NCBI RefSeq assembly: GCF_017353255.1
Contig: NZ_JAFMYU010000001.1
Location: forward strand, 471,614 to 535,613
From: Fibrella aquatilis
GTDB taxonomy: Bacteria; Bacteroidota; Bacteroidia; Cytophagales; Spirosomataceae
DNA length: 64,000 nucleotides
Direction: 5' to 3'
The translations under genes were made by a program, and so were the position numbers. Every line of letters starts with the position of its first letter. The stretch's first letter is position 1. Shown here one piece after another: positions 51,208 through 59,415 of the stretch. The notes under the pieces are model-generated. The model was not told the origin of the DNA and searched no databases. It saw nothing but the letters and a program-made list of their open reading frames with translations.

Positions 51208-52521
51208 ATGGTTCAGCAACTTAAAAAGGGCATTACCTATGCCGAATCGACCGGGGCCGACTTGCAGGTGCGGGCTACTGTGGAAGGCATGCTGGCCGAC
51301 GTGGCCGCCCGGGGTGATGCCGCCGTGCGCGACTTCTCGGCCCGGCTCGATGGCTGGTCGCCATCGAGTTTCCGGCTGACGGCCGACGAAATCACCGACA
51401 TCATTGCCACGCTGCCGCAGCAGGTGATCGACGATATTCATTTTGCCCAGACGCAGATTCGCAACTTCGCGCAGATTCAGCGCGAGGCCATCCGCGACGT
51501 GGAGGTCGAGACGCTGCCGGGCGTGATTCTGGGGCATAAAAATATTCCCGTCAACAGCGTGGGCTGCTACGTGCCGGGTGGTCGCTACCCCATGGTGGCC
51601 TCGGCGCACATGAGCGTACTCACGGCCAGGGTGGCGGGTGTCAGGCGCGTGATTGCCTGTACACCGCCCATCAAGGGCGAAATTCCGGCGGCTACCGTGG
51701 CAGCCATGCACTTTGCCGGTGCCGACGAAATTTATCTCCTGGGTGGCGTGCAGGCCGTGGCCATGATGGCCCTCGGCACCGAAACCGTACAAGGGGTAGA
51801 TATGCTGGTGGGGCCAGGCAACGCCTATGTGGCCGAAGCCAAACGGCAGCTCTACGGCAAAGTGGGCATCGACCTGTTTGCCGGACCAACCGAAACCCTC
51901 ATCATTGCCGACGATACCACCGACGCCGAAACCTGCGCCACCGACCTGCTTGGCCAGGCCGAACACGGGCCAACGTCACCCGCTATCTTGTTGACAACCA
52001 GCGCATTGATTGCCCATGGCATTCAGACCGAAATTGATCGGCAGTTGCAAACGCTGCCCACCGCCGACGTGGCGGGCGTAGCCTGGCGCGACTATGGGCA
52101 GGTGATTCTGGTCGATACGGTAGACGAACTGATCTCGGAAGCCGACCGGATTGCCTCGGAACACGTGCAGGTGATGACCGACAACCCGCGCCTGTTTCTG
52201 GACCGCATGACCAACTACGGCGGCCTGTTTCTGGGCGACAAAACCAACGTGGCCTACGGCGACAAAGTAATTGGCACCAACCACACGCTGCCTACCCGCG
52301 AAGCAGCCCGCTATACGGGTGGCCTCTGGGTGGGTAAGTTCCTGAAAACCTGCACCTATCAGGAAATCCGCACCCCCGAAGCCAGCGCCCTCATCGGTGA
52401 GTACTGCTCGCGTCTCTGCGCCATTGAAAACTTCGCCGCACACCAGGCCCAGGCCGACTTGCGGGTGAAACGATATAAGAAGAATTTGGGATTGGGGATT
52501 TCGGATTGCGGATTGGGCTGA
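51208..52521 (+). CDS. Histidinol dehydrogenase-family enzyme (HpsN-like)
   Basis: A 437-residue enzyme of the histidinol dehydrogenase fold, which oxidises an alcohol by two NAD-dependent steps to a carboxylate with zinc. Retained residues: LLGQAEHGP (Q and H zinc ligands), [10 protein letters not shown] (the Glu-His base), [14 protein letters not shown] and [14 protein letters not shown] (last His). A catabolic HisD-like enzyme in this context is reminiscent of HpsN, sulfopropanediol dehydrogenase, and of other four-electron alcohol dehydrogenases; it may oxidise a hydroxymethyl group of the substrate. The last 12 residues ([12 protein letters not shown]) and the TGA stop are encoded by LIR20. 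Confidence 0.88.
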   Translation: MVQQLKKGITYAESTGADLQVRATVEGMLADVAARGDAAVRDFSARLDGWSPSSFRLTADEITDIIATLPQQVIDDIHFAQTQIRNFAQIQREAIRDVEVETLPGVILGHKNIPVNSVGCYVPGGRYPMVASAHMSVLTARVAGVRRVIACTPPIKGEIPAATVAAMHFAGADEIYLLGGVQAVAMMALGTETVQGVDMLVGPGNAYVAEAKRQLYGKVGIDLFAGPTETLIIADDTTDAETCATDLLGQAEHGPTSPAILLTTSALIAHGIQTEIDRQLQTLPTADVAGVAWRDYGQVILVDTVDELISEADRIASEHVQVMTDNPRLFLDRMTNYGGLFLGDKTNVAYGDKVIGTNHTLPTREAARYTGGLWVGKFLKTCTYQEIRTPEASALIGEYCSRLCAIENFAAHQAQADLRVKRYKKNLGLGISDCGLG

Positions 52522-52639
52522 CGCAACAGGATTGCGGATTGGGGATTTCGGATTTCGGATTGGGCTGACGCAGGCGTACTCCGGCGTCAGCCCAATCCGC
52601 AATCCGAAATCCCCAATCCGCAATCCCCAATCCCAAATC
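52484..52639. repeat. LIR20: inverted repeat after the histidinol-dehydrogenase-like gene
   Basis: A half-arm copy (52484-52525) precedes AACA, then a full hairpin: left arm 52529-52571, loop AGGCGTACTCCG, right arm 52584-52639. It mirrors LIR19, whose extra half-arm lies on the other side, so the gene is bracketed by inverted copies. Arm words are GGATTGCGG, GGATTTCGG and GGATTGGG. Confidence 0.88.
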
Positions 52640-52645
52640 ATTTCC

Positions 52646-53623
52646 ATGAAGCTCGTCACTTTCCAAAATCCTGATGGCCTGGCCCGTGCTGGCTGGCTGA
52701 CCAATACCGAGGATGCATCGCCGGGCGTGGTCGATATGCACCTTGTTAGCGGCGGGGCACTGCCCGTCGATATGCTGTCGTTTATTGATGGCTATGAAAC
52801 GTATTCGGCTCTTATTCAGCAGAATAGCTGGCAAAGTGCTGCTGCTACGCACCTGCTTGATGCGGTGAAGCTGCTGGCTCCGCTGCCCAACCCGCGCAGT
52901 TTTCGCGACTATATTGGCTTCGAGATGCACATGCTCAATGCTTCGCGCTCGTTTGGGCATACCATTGGCGCGGCCTGGTACGAGATGCCCATTTTCTACT
53001 TCACCAACCATCAGGCGATCTACGGCCCCGACGATGACATTAAGCGTCCGGTCACCGAAACCCGTATGGATATTGAACTGGAAATGGCCTGCGTGATTGG
53101 GAAAAAAGGCAGCGACATTCCGGTGGGGGAGGCCCATTCCTACATCTTCGGCTACACCATATTCAACGACTGGACGGCGCGGGCCATTCAGAAACGCGAA
53201 ATGGAAGTGCCACTGGGGCCGCACAAAGGCAAAGATTTCGCCAACGCCATTGGTCCCTGCATCGTCACCGCCGACGAGATGGAAGCCTACCGCTGCACCA
53301 TTACTGAAGCCGACTTTGCCGCCCCGCTGCGCTTTCCTCATGGCCCTACCGACCGGTTTGACCTGACCATGCAAAGCCGCATCAACGGTGTGACGATCTG
53401 CGAGGGCAACTACAAAACGGCCTTCTACAATTTCGAGCAGATGCTGGCGCGGGCTTCGGAAAACGGCGTGACGCTCATGCCCGGCGACATGCTGGGGTCG
53501 GGCACGGTGGGTTGGGGCAGCCTGATCGAAAACGCCTTTTCGGTACACCGCCCCCTGGAGCCGGGCGACGTGGTCGAGCTGGAGATCGAGGGCATTGGCA
53601 TCTTACGAAACCAGGTTGTATGA
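52646..53623 (+). CDS. FAH-family hydrolase/isomerase
   Basis: A 325-residue protein of the fumarylacetoacetate hydrolase family. E-x-E in DIELEMACVIGKKG and D in FNDWTARAIQ bind the metal; NAIGPCIV is the closing loop. Such enzymes act on acylpyruvates, 2-oxo-3-enes and related products of ring cleavage (hydrolysis, isomerisation or decarboxylation). The N-terminal region (about 60 residues) resembles fumarylacetoacetate hydrolase domain 1. It starts 6 bp after LIR20, at MKLVTFQNPDG. Confidence 0.88.
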   Translation: MKLVTFQNPDGLARAGWLTNTEDASPGVVDMHLVSGGALPVDMLSFIDGYETYSALIQQNSWQSAAATHLLDAVKLLAPLPNPRSFRDYIGFEMHMLNASRSFGHTIGAAWYEMPIFYFTNHQAIYGPDDDIKRPVTETRMDIELEMACVIGKKGSDIPVGEAHSYIFGYTIFNDWTARAIQKREMEVPLGPHKGKDFANAIGPCIVTADEMEAYRCTITEADFAAPLRFPHGPTDRFDLTMQSRINGVTICEGNYKTAFYNFEQMLARASENGVTLMPGDMLGSGTVGWGSLIENAFSVHRPLEPGDVVELEIEGIGILRNQVV

Positions 53624-53663
53624 TCAACCAACTACTAAACCCTTTTTCTTAAACGAGCTAAAT

Positions 53664-54791
53664 ATGAAAAAAGCACTCATCGTGGGTGGGGGCATCGGTG
53701 GCCTGTCGGCCGGGGTAGCCCTGCGCATGGCTGGTCTCGAGGTGGACCTGGTCGAGCTAAACCAGGAATACAACGTCTACGGCGTGGGCATCATCCAGCC
53801 CTCCAACGCCCTGCGCGCACTCGACACCCTGGGTCTGGCCGACGAATGTATCCGGCAGGGGTCGCCCTACCACCACTTCAACATGGGCCTGGCCGACGGC
53901 ACGCCCATCGGCATATCGGGGACGCCCGGACTGGGCCACCTGCCCGCCCACAACGGCATCTCGCGCCGGGTGCTGCACGAGGTGATCTTCGAAGGTGCCC
54001 AAAAAGCCGGGGTAAACCTGCGCATGGGCCTGACCGTGACTGCCTTTGACGAAACAGACGAGGGCGTAAGCGTCACGTTTACAGACGGTTCCACCAACAC
54101 CTATGACCTGGTGGTGGGGGCCGACGGCATCAACTCCAGGGTGCGCCAGTTGCTCTTCGGCGATGTCTACAAACCCCGCTACACGGGTCAGTCGGTCTGG
54201 CGCTACGCCTTCGACCGGATTGCCGAGCTGGACAATGCGCTGATGTATTTTGGCCGAAAAACCAAAGTGGGCCTGGTGCCCATGACCCACGACCGGATGT
54301 ATATGTTCTGCGTAACGGCCGAGGGTGACGACTTCTTTATCCCCGAAGAACAGCTGGTACCGCGCCTGAAAGCCCATCTGTCCGAGTACCCCGCCCCGGT
54401 CATTGCCAACCTCATCGACCAGATCACCGACCCCAAACTGGTGATCTGTCGCCCGCTGGAGACCATTCTGGTGCCCAAGCCCTGGCATAAAGGCCGGGTG
54501 CTGCTCATCGGCGATGCCGTGCATGGCACCATTCCGCAGTTGGGGCAGGGGGCCTCGCTGGCCATTGAAGATGCGGTAGTGCTGGGTGAACTACTGGGCA
54601 AGCACGATGACCTGGAAACGGTCTTCGCCCAGTTTATGGCCCGCCGTTTCGACCGCTGTAAACTGGTGGTCGACGTATCGGCGCAGATTGGCGAGTGGGA
54701 ACAACTCGACTGGCAGGGCAAATTGCCCGAAGGTGTCAACATTGGCCGCACCATGGGCCAAACACTAGGGGCTATGGCAGCGCCTATTTGA
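53664..54791 (+). CDS. FAD-dependent aromatic monooxygenase
   Basis: A 375-residue class A flavoprotein monooxygenase: FAD-binding GGGIGGLSAG near the N-terminus (GxGxxG), the DG motif GADGINSRVR and the GD motif LLIGDAVHGTIPQLGQGASLAIEDA. Such enzymes use NAD(P)H and oxygen to hydroxylate aromatic rings; salicylate 1-hydroxylase, 6-hydroxynicotinate hydroxylase and the flavonoid enzyme FdeE belong to this group. It would produce the catechol-type substrate for the neighbouring dioxygenase. The substrate is unknown. Confidence 0.9.
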   Translation: MKKALIVGGGIGGLSAGVALRMAGLEVDLVELNQEYNVYGVGIIQPSNALRALDTLGLADECIRQGSPYHHFNMGLADGTPIGISGTPGLGHLPAHNGISRRVLHEVIFEGAQKAGVNLRMGLTVTAFDETDEGVSVTFTDGSTNTYDLVVGADGINSRVRQLLFGDVYKPRYTGQSVWRYAFDRIAELDNALMYFGRKTKVGLVPMTHDRMYMFCVTAEGDDFFIPEEQLVPRLKAHLSEYPAPVIANLIDQITDPKLVICRPLETILVPKPWHKGRVLLIGDAVHGTIPQLGQGASLAIEDAVVLGELLGKHDDLETVFAQFMARRFDRCKLVVDVSAQIGEWEQLDWQGKLPEGVNIGRTMGQTLGAMAAPI

Positions 54792-54850
54792 TTTGGGATT
54801 GCAGATTTGGGATTGCGGATTTCTAACTCCGCGAAGCCAATCCAAAATAC
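54791..54850. repeat. LIR21: repeat remnant
   Basis: Direct copies of GATTTGGGATTGC/GATTTGGGATTGCGGATTTC with only a short complementary part (GCCAATCCAAAAT), lacking the loop and full right arm. It looks like a decayed member of the family, between the monooxygenase and cyclase genes. Confidence 0.55.
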
Positions 54851-54858
54851 ATAAGAAC

Positions 54859-55620
54859 ATGAAACTGATTGACTTATCTGTTACGATCTCCGACGAGATC
54901 AAGGAGCCGCTACCTACCCGGATCGACTACGAAGACCACAAGGAGGGTGCGAAAAAAATGGGATCAAAACTGTTTGGCAATGCCCCCGCCGACGTGTTTC
55001 TGGAAGGCAACGGCCCGGCTGGCGAGTTCCTGTCTGTGACCAGCCACGCCGGCACCCACGTTGATGCCCCCTGGCATTACTTCCCCACCTGCGAGGGCAA
55101 ACCGTCACGCACCATTGACGAGTTGCCGCTCGACTGGTTTTTCCACGATGGGGTCGTGCTCGATTTCACCGACAAACCCGACGGCTACTGCTTCAGCACC
55201 GCCGACGTGCAGGAGAAACTGGCGGCCATCAACTACACCCTCAAGCCGTTCGACATTGTGCTGATTCGCTGCGACGCCGACAAGCGCCTGCATGACGACG
55301 ACTTCGTGAAAATTCACGTTGGTGCCTCTGCCGAAGCCACGCACTGGCTCATAGATCAGGGAATCAGGGTGATGGGAACCGACGGCTGGGGCTGGGACAT
55401 TCCGCTGCACCTTCAGGCCGAAGACTATTTCAGCAACCCGCGTCCGGGCGTGATCTGGGCGGCGCACTACGTGGGTCGGGAGAAAGAATATTGCCAGATC
55501 GAAAAAATGGCCAACCTGGATCAGCTGCCACCGTTTGGGTTTAAGGTGAGCTGCTTTCCGGCCAAAATCAAAGGCGGCAGCGCGGGCTGGACACGGGCCG
55601 TCGCCATTATCGAAGATTAA
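54859..55620 (+). CDS. Cyclase-family hydrolase (kynurenine formamidase-like)
   Basis: A 253-residue protein of the cyclase/kynurenine-formamidase family. The metal motif HAGTHVDAPWHY (H63, H67, D69, H73) is intact, and the second part GMGWDI-like GTDGWGWDIPLHLQ and the Glu/His in the C-terminal third fit the family. Members hydrolyse formamides, cyclic amides or lactones, often in aromatic breakdown; in the dioxygenase pathway context this suggests a lactone or ester hydrolysis. The substrate is inference. It starts at 54859, MKLIDLSVTI. Confidence 0.88.
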   Translation: MKLIDLSVTISDEIKEPLPTRIDYEDHKEGAKKMGSKLFGNAPADVFLEGNGPAGEFLSVTSHAGTHVDAPWHYFPTCEGKPSRTIDELPLDWFFHDGVVLDFTDKPDGYCFSTADVQEKLAAINYTLKPFDIVLIRCDADKRLHDDDFVKIHVGASAEATHWLIDQGIRVMGTDGWGWDIPLHLQAEDYFSNPRPGVIWAAHYVGREKEYCQIEKMANLDQLPPFGFKVSCFPAKIKGGSAGWTRAVAIIED

Positions 55621-55648
55621 CCATGCCCCAAAAAAATATCGCTTCTTT

Positions 55649-56539
55649 ATGCGTAAGCGCTTGTTTATCAGTATATTGATTACCCTGTTAGCTAATGCAA
55701 CCGCACAGGCTCAGCGCGTGATTTCGCTGTATGAAGGCAAAGCTCCGGGTTCCGAAAGCTGGACGTGGTCAGAGGCGGAGAACACCAAAAACGTGTTCAA
55801 CACCCGGGTAGTCTATAACGTAGCTACCCCAACGCTGACTGTCTATCTGCCCAACCCGGCAAAAGCTACAGGCACGGCCATAGTGGTGGCTCCGGGAGGG
55901 GCTTTTCATACGCTCTCGATTGATTCAGAAGGCACAGACGTAGCAAGATGGCTAAATGACAGAGGCGTAGCGGCGTTTGTACTCAAATACCGCGTGGTGC
56001 GGAGCCTGACGAGCGACCCCGTTGCCGAGCTGATGGCGAAGATGCAGGACTTCAACAAGCTTGATGAGGAAAACGCCCCCGTTATACCCCTGGCCATTGC
56101 CGACGGCAAGCAGGCCGTTGCCTACGTGCGCAGCCATGCCGCCGAGTTTGGCCTCCGTACCGACCGGATTGGGCTAATGGGATTTTCGGCGGGTGGCACC
56201 GTCACCATGGGCGTAGGCTTTGACTATACCTCCGCCAATCGCCCTGACTTTCTGGCTCCTATCTACCCCTACTTAGGCACGGGAGCCATTGCCAGGCAGG
56301 CAGTTCCAGCCGATGCGCCCCCCCTGTTTGTGTGCGCCGCCTCCGACGATCAGCTCAAGCTGGCCCCGCACAGCACCAAACTCTATACCGACTGGATTGC
56401 CGCCAACAAATCAGCCGAACTGCATATCTACCTCAAAGGGGGACACGGATTTGGTATGCGTAAACAGAATCTGCCCACCGATTCCTGGATTGACCGTTTC
56501 GGCGACTGGCTAGCCTTGAATGGCTACCTTAAAAAATGA
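55649..56539 (+). CDS. Exported esterase, alpha/beta hydrolase
   Basis: A 296-residue exported alpha/beta hydrolase (signal peptide MRKRLFISILITLLANATAQ). VVAPGGAFHTLS is the oxyanion loop, S180 in GLMGFSAGG the nucleophile, and KGGHGFGM the histidine loop, as in BD-FAE or acetyl-xylan-esterase-like enzymes. Exported esterases of this type remove acyl groups from plant material; here it may deacylate acylated glycosides before the GH enzymes. It starts 29 bp after the cyclase stop. Confidence 0.85.
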   Translation: MRKRLFISILITLLANATAQAQRVISLYEGKAPGSESWTWSEAENTKNVFNTRVVYNVATPTLTVYLPNPAKATGTAIVVAPGGAFHTLSIDSEGTDVARWLNDRGVAAFVLKYRVVRSLTSDPVAELMAKMQDFNKLDEENAPVIPLAIADGKQAVAYVRSHAAEFGLRTDRIGLMGFSAGGTVTMGVGFDYTSANRPDFLAPIYPYLGTGAIARQAVPADAPPLFVCAASDDQLKLAPHSTKLYTDWIAANKSAELHIYLKGGHGFGMRKQNLPTDSWIDRFGDWLALNGYLKK

Positions 56540-56545
56540 GTCTTT

Positions 56546-56681
56546 AGTCTACTGTTTTCTGTTTACGGTCTTTAGTTGCGACAATTCGCACCGGGCCAAG
56601 ACCACACCCTGCCTATATTGTGATGTCTTTACCTGGTGCGAATTGTCGCAACTAAAGACCATAAACAGAAAACAGTAGACT
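56546..56681. repeat. LIR22: inverted repeat with 47-bp arms
   Basis: Arms 56546-56592 and 56635-56681 pair over 47 bp with one mismatch (C versus T), around a 42-bp loop. The arms contain the words GTCTTTAGT and CTGTTTTCTGTTTAC. It ends 5 bp before the next start codon. Confidence 0.9.
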
Positions 56682-56686
56682 GAAAA

Positions 56687-57130
56687 ATGCCCCACCTCGC
56701 CCAAATCAACATTGGCCGTTTGCTGGCTCCGATTGACGACCCGCAGATTGCCGATTTCAAAAACAACCTCGATGCCATCAACGACCTGGCCGAAGGCAGC
56801 GTCGGCTTTGTCTGGCGGCTTAAAGGCGACAATAATAACGCGACCGACTTTCATCCCTTCGGCGATGAACTCGACATTGTGAATATGTCGGTTTGGGAGA
56901 GCGTCGATACGCTCAAAGCGTTTGCCTTCCAGTCGGAACATGTAGCTTTCATGAAGCGGCGACGCGAGTGGTTTATCAAATACCCCACCGCCTACATGGC
57001 ACTTTGGTGGATACCCGTCGGCCACATCCCCACCGTCGAGGAGGCGCAGGAACGCCTCCGTTCGCTGGACGATCATGGCCCCACATCCTTCGCCTTTACG
57101 TTCGGGCAGTTGTTCAGTCCTACCCTGTAA
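56687..57130 (+). CDS. DUF3291-domain protein (antibiotic-biosynthesis-monooxygenase-like fold)
   Basis: A 147-residue protein matching DUF3291: MPHLAQINIGRLLAPIDDPQIADF, GSVGFVWRLKGDNNNATD, SVWESVDTLKAFAFQSEHVAFMKRRREWF and MALWWIPVGHIPTVEEA. These small proteins have a dimeric alpha+beta barrel like heme- or flavin-independent monooxygenases, but their role is not known. It is the last gene of the catabolic cluster, and a stem TACCCTG/CAGGGTA (57121-57146) overlaps its stop codon. Confidence 0.85.
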   Translation: MPHLAQINIGRLLAPIDDPQIADFKNNLDAINDLAEGSVGFVWRLKGDNNNATDFHPFGDELDIVNMSVWESVDTLKAFAFQSEHVAFMKRRREWFIKYPTAYMALWWIPVGHIPTVEEAQERLRSLDDHGPTSFAFTFGQLFSPTL

Positions 57131-57146
57131 CGCATGTTTCAGGGTA
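57121..57146 (+). terminator. Hairpin at the end of the catabolic cluster
   Basis: TACCCTG (57121-57127) pairs with CAGGGTA (57140-57146), over the stop codon of the DUF3291 gene. No clear T-run follows. Confidence 0.4.
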
Positions 57147-57172
57147 GAATGGCCTTTTGGTGCCGTAATGGC

Positions 57173-57180
57173 TATCTTTG
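57173..57180 (+). promoter_or_regulatory. Promoter -7 box for tsaE
   Basis: TATCTTTG, a full match to TAnnTTTG, 24 bp before the tsaE start, with TTG near 57157. This separates tsaE transcription from the catabolic cluster. Confidence 0.5.
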
Positions 57181-57203
57181 CACCTTCATCAACGTGCAGA
57201 ATC

Positions 57204-57623
57204 ATGACGGCTACATTTACCGAGTTGACCGAAGTTGACGCTGTGGTGCAGCAGCTCATTGCCGAAGCCGGGCCGGAACATGTCTGGCTGTTTGAAGGCG
57301 AGATGGGCGTAGGCAAAACGACCCTGATCAAAGCTATTTGTCGGGCGCTGGGCGTGGTGAGTGTGGTGCAAAGCCCCACCTTTGGGCTGGTAAACGAATA
57401 CACTACCCAAACCGGCGAGTCGGTGTATCATTTCGACTGCTACCGGCTGCGCAATGAAGCCGAAGCCCTGGATATTGGCTTGGACGAATACCTCGATTCG
57501 GGGCAGTATTGCCTTATAGAGTGGCCCGAACGCATTGCCAGCCTGTGGCCCGCCTCCTATTACCTCATTGACTTAACGGTTGATCAGGACGGAACCAGAA
57601 CCGTAAAAACAGTGCTCAGTTAG
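57204..57623 (+). CDS. tsaE: tRNA threonylcarbamoyladenosine biosynthesis ATPase TsaE
   Basis: A 139-residue P-loop ATPase that helps the TsaB-TsaD complex make t6A37 in tRNA. The Walker A is FEGEMGVGKTTLIKAI, QSPTFGLVNEY the TsaE signature, and HFDCYRLRNEAEALDIGLDEYLD with CLIEWPERI closes the active site. Length is normal. I start it at 57204, MTATFTELTEV. Confidence 0.92.
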   Translation: MTATFTELTEVDAVVQQLIAEAGPEHVWLFEGEMGVGKTTLIKAICRALGVVSVVQSPTFGLVNEYTTQTGESVYHFDCYRLRNEAEALDIGLDEYLDSGQYCLIEWPERIASLWPASYYLIDLTVDQDGTRTVKTVLS

Positions 57624-57662
57624 CACCCAACCCCGACAAACACCCTCTACTCCATCAGGCCT

Positions 57663-58874
57663 GTGACAGGATTTGAAGAACTAGCGAAACAGACAGCGCT
57701 CTACCCAAAAGAATTGTCGGCGGCGGTTAAGTCCACGCAAAGCAGCCTGCTCATTGGGTTGCCTAAAGAAGTGTCGTTGCAAGAAAACCGCATTGCGCTC
57801 ACGCCCGAAGCCGTGGCCATTCTGGTGCGCAACGGCCACGAGGTGCGGGTAGAAACCGGTGCCGGTGTGGGTGCCAAATTCAGCGACAGCGACTACAGCG
57901 AAGCCGGGGCACACATTGTGTATTCGCCTAAAGAAGTCTACGAAGCCAACCTGATTCTGAAAATAGAGCCGCTGGTCGACGAGGAGTTTAACCACCTCAA
58001 GCAGGGCACCACGCTCATTTCGGCCCTGAACCTGCCCGCCCACGAGCGGTCTTATTTTGAAAAATTGAACGACCGCAACGTTACCGGCATCGCCTACGAG
58101 CTGATCGAAGACAAAGCCGAGGGCCTGCCTGTGATTCGGTCCATGAGCGAGATGGCAGGTAGTATTGTGCTGCTCATTGCGGGCGAATACCTCAGCAGCG
58201 CCAACGGCCGGGGCATCATTCTGGGCGGCATTACGGGCGTGCCCCCCACCAAAGTGGTTATCATTGGCGCGGGCACCGTGGCTGAATTTGCCACCCGCGC
58301 CGCCCTCGGACTGGGTGCCGACATCAAGATTTTCGACAAAGACCTCTATAAACTACAGCGCTTCAAATACGCCATCGGCACGTCGGTCTATACCTCTATC
58401 TTGGATTCAGACACGCTCTCGGAGGCCATTGAACGCGCTGACGTGGTCATTGGCGCCCTCCGGGGCGACGATGGCCGCAGCCCCGTGGTGGTAACCGACA
58501 CCATGGTGAGCCGCATGAAACCCCACTCGGTCATCATCGACGTGGCCATTGATCAGGGTGGCAACTTCGAGACCTCGCGGATGACTTCGCACAAGCACCC
58601 TGTCTTCCGCGTGCATGACGTGATCCACTTCTGCGTGCCCAACATTGCGGCGCGGGTGCCCCACACGGCAAGCATGGCGCTGAGCAATATTTTCCTGCCG
58701 TTTTTGCTGCAAACCGGCACCATTGGCGGCATTGAGGCCATGCTTTATGCAAACCGCTGGTTTATGAAGGGCGTTTATTGCCACAAAGGCACCCTCACCA
58801 ACCTCCACATTGCCCGCACCTTCAACATGCGTTACAAAGACCTGGCCCTGATCCTGGGTGCGGGGAGGTTTTAA
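57663..58874 (+). CDS. ald: Alanine dehydrogenase
   Basis: A 403-residue alanine dehydrogenase/PNT-family enzyme, which interconverts alanine and pyruvate with NAD. IGLPKEVSLQENRIALTPEAV has the catalytic region with the pyruvate-binding Arg, GGITGVPPTKVVIIGAGTVAEFA the NAD-binding GxGxxx(A) and HSVIIDVAIDQGGNFETS the second family motif. The start is GTG at 57663; an N-terminal extension of about 30 residues precedes the usual start, as in other Bacteroidota forms. 39 bp after tsaE. Confidence 0.88.
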   Translation: MTGFEELAKQTALYPKELSAAVKSTQSSLLIGLPKEVSLQENRIALTPEAVAILVRNGHEVRVETGAGVGAKFSDSDYSEAGAHIVYSPKEVYEANLILKIEPLVDEEFNHLKQGTTLISALNLPAHERSYFEKLNDRNVTGIAYELIEDKAEGLPVIRSMSEMAGSIVLLIAGEYLSSANGRGIILGGITGVPPTKVVIIGAGTVAEFATRAALGLGADIKIFDKDLYKLQRFKYAIGTSVYTSILDSDTLSEAIERADVVIGALRGDDGRSPVVVTDTMVSRMKPHSVIIDVAIDQGGNFETSRMTSHKHPVFRVHDVIHFCVPNIAARVPHTASMALSNIFLPFLLQTGTIGGIEAMLYANRWFMKGVYCHKGTLTNLHIARTFNMRYKDLALILGAGRF

Positions 58875-58890
58875 AACAGTAAACTCCCTT

Positions 58891-59295
58891 ATGATAAACC
58901 ATAGCAACGAAAACGTCCTGATGGACGATGCGAATTCGCCCGATCTGAACCGGAAACTGATGGGCATTGTGTCGGCGGATTTTGTGAAGGTGGCCGATTC
59001 GCTGAAGGAGGCTTCCTACCAGATTCGCAAGCGCGGCTTCTCAGATTATCCCGTTTTTGTGGCCTCCAATACCGACGTGGCCGTGGGGCAACTGCTATTT
59101 AGCAAGGGCAACATGGACAATGCACTAACCTACAAGGCCACCTACGTCGATGAGTTTATCGAGCGCCAACTCATTGCCCCTGAGTCTGTTGAGCTATGGC
59201 GCGAGAACTACAAAAACGCCGATGAGTACTGCTGCCTCTTCGTGGTCCTCGCTGAATTCACGGGCTTTGTGTACATTCCGTATCCGGAAGATTAA
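58891..59295 (+). CDS. Conserved hypothetical protein
   Basis: A 134-residue protein with no signal or membrane segment. Segments LMGIVSADFVKVADSLKEASYQIRKRGFSDYPVF, FSKGNMDNALTYKATYVDEFIERQLI and LFVVLAEFTGFVYIPYPED look like a small alpha/beta fold typical of conserved Bacteroidota proteins. Function unknown. I start it at 58891; it begins 16 bp after the alanine dehydrogenase stop. Confidence 0.75.
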   Translation: MINHSNENVLMDDANSPDLNRKLMGIVSADFVKVADSLKEASYQIRKRGFSDYPVFVASNTDVAVGQLLFSKGNMDNALTYKATYVDEFIERQLIAPESVELWRENYKNADEYCCLFVVLAEFTGFVYIPYPED

Positions 59296-59307
59296 GAGCA
59301 GAGAGCA

Positions 59308-59412
59308 GAGAGCTAAGAGATAAGAGGCAAGAAACAAGAAGGGCCTCGCCAAAGGACACAGTTGCCTATAGCGAAGCCCTTCTTGTTTCTTGGCTCTTAT
59401 CTCTTGGCTCTC
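59308..59412. repeat. LIR23: inverted repeat between convergent genes
   Basis: 42-bp arms 59308-59349 and 59371-59412 with three mismatches, made of AAGAGATAAGAG-type and AAGAAACAAGAAG words (compare LIR3). The core is GGCCTCGC/GCGAAGCC. It spans the space between two converging stop codons. Confidence 0.88.
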
Positions 59413-59415
59413 TCC

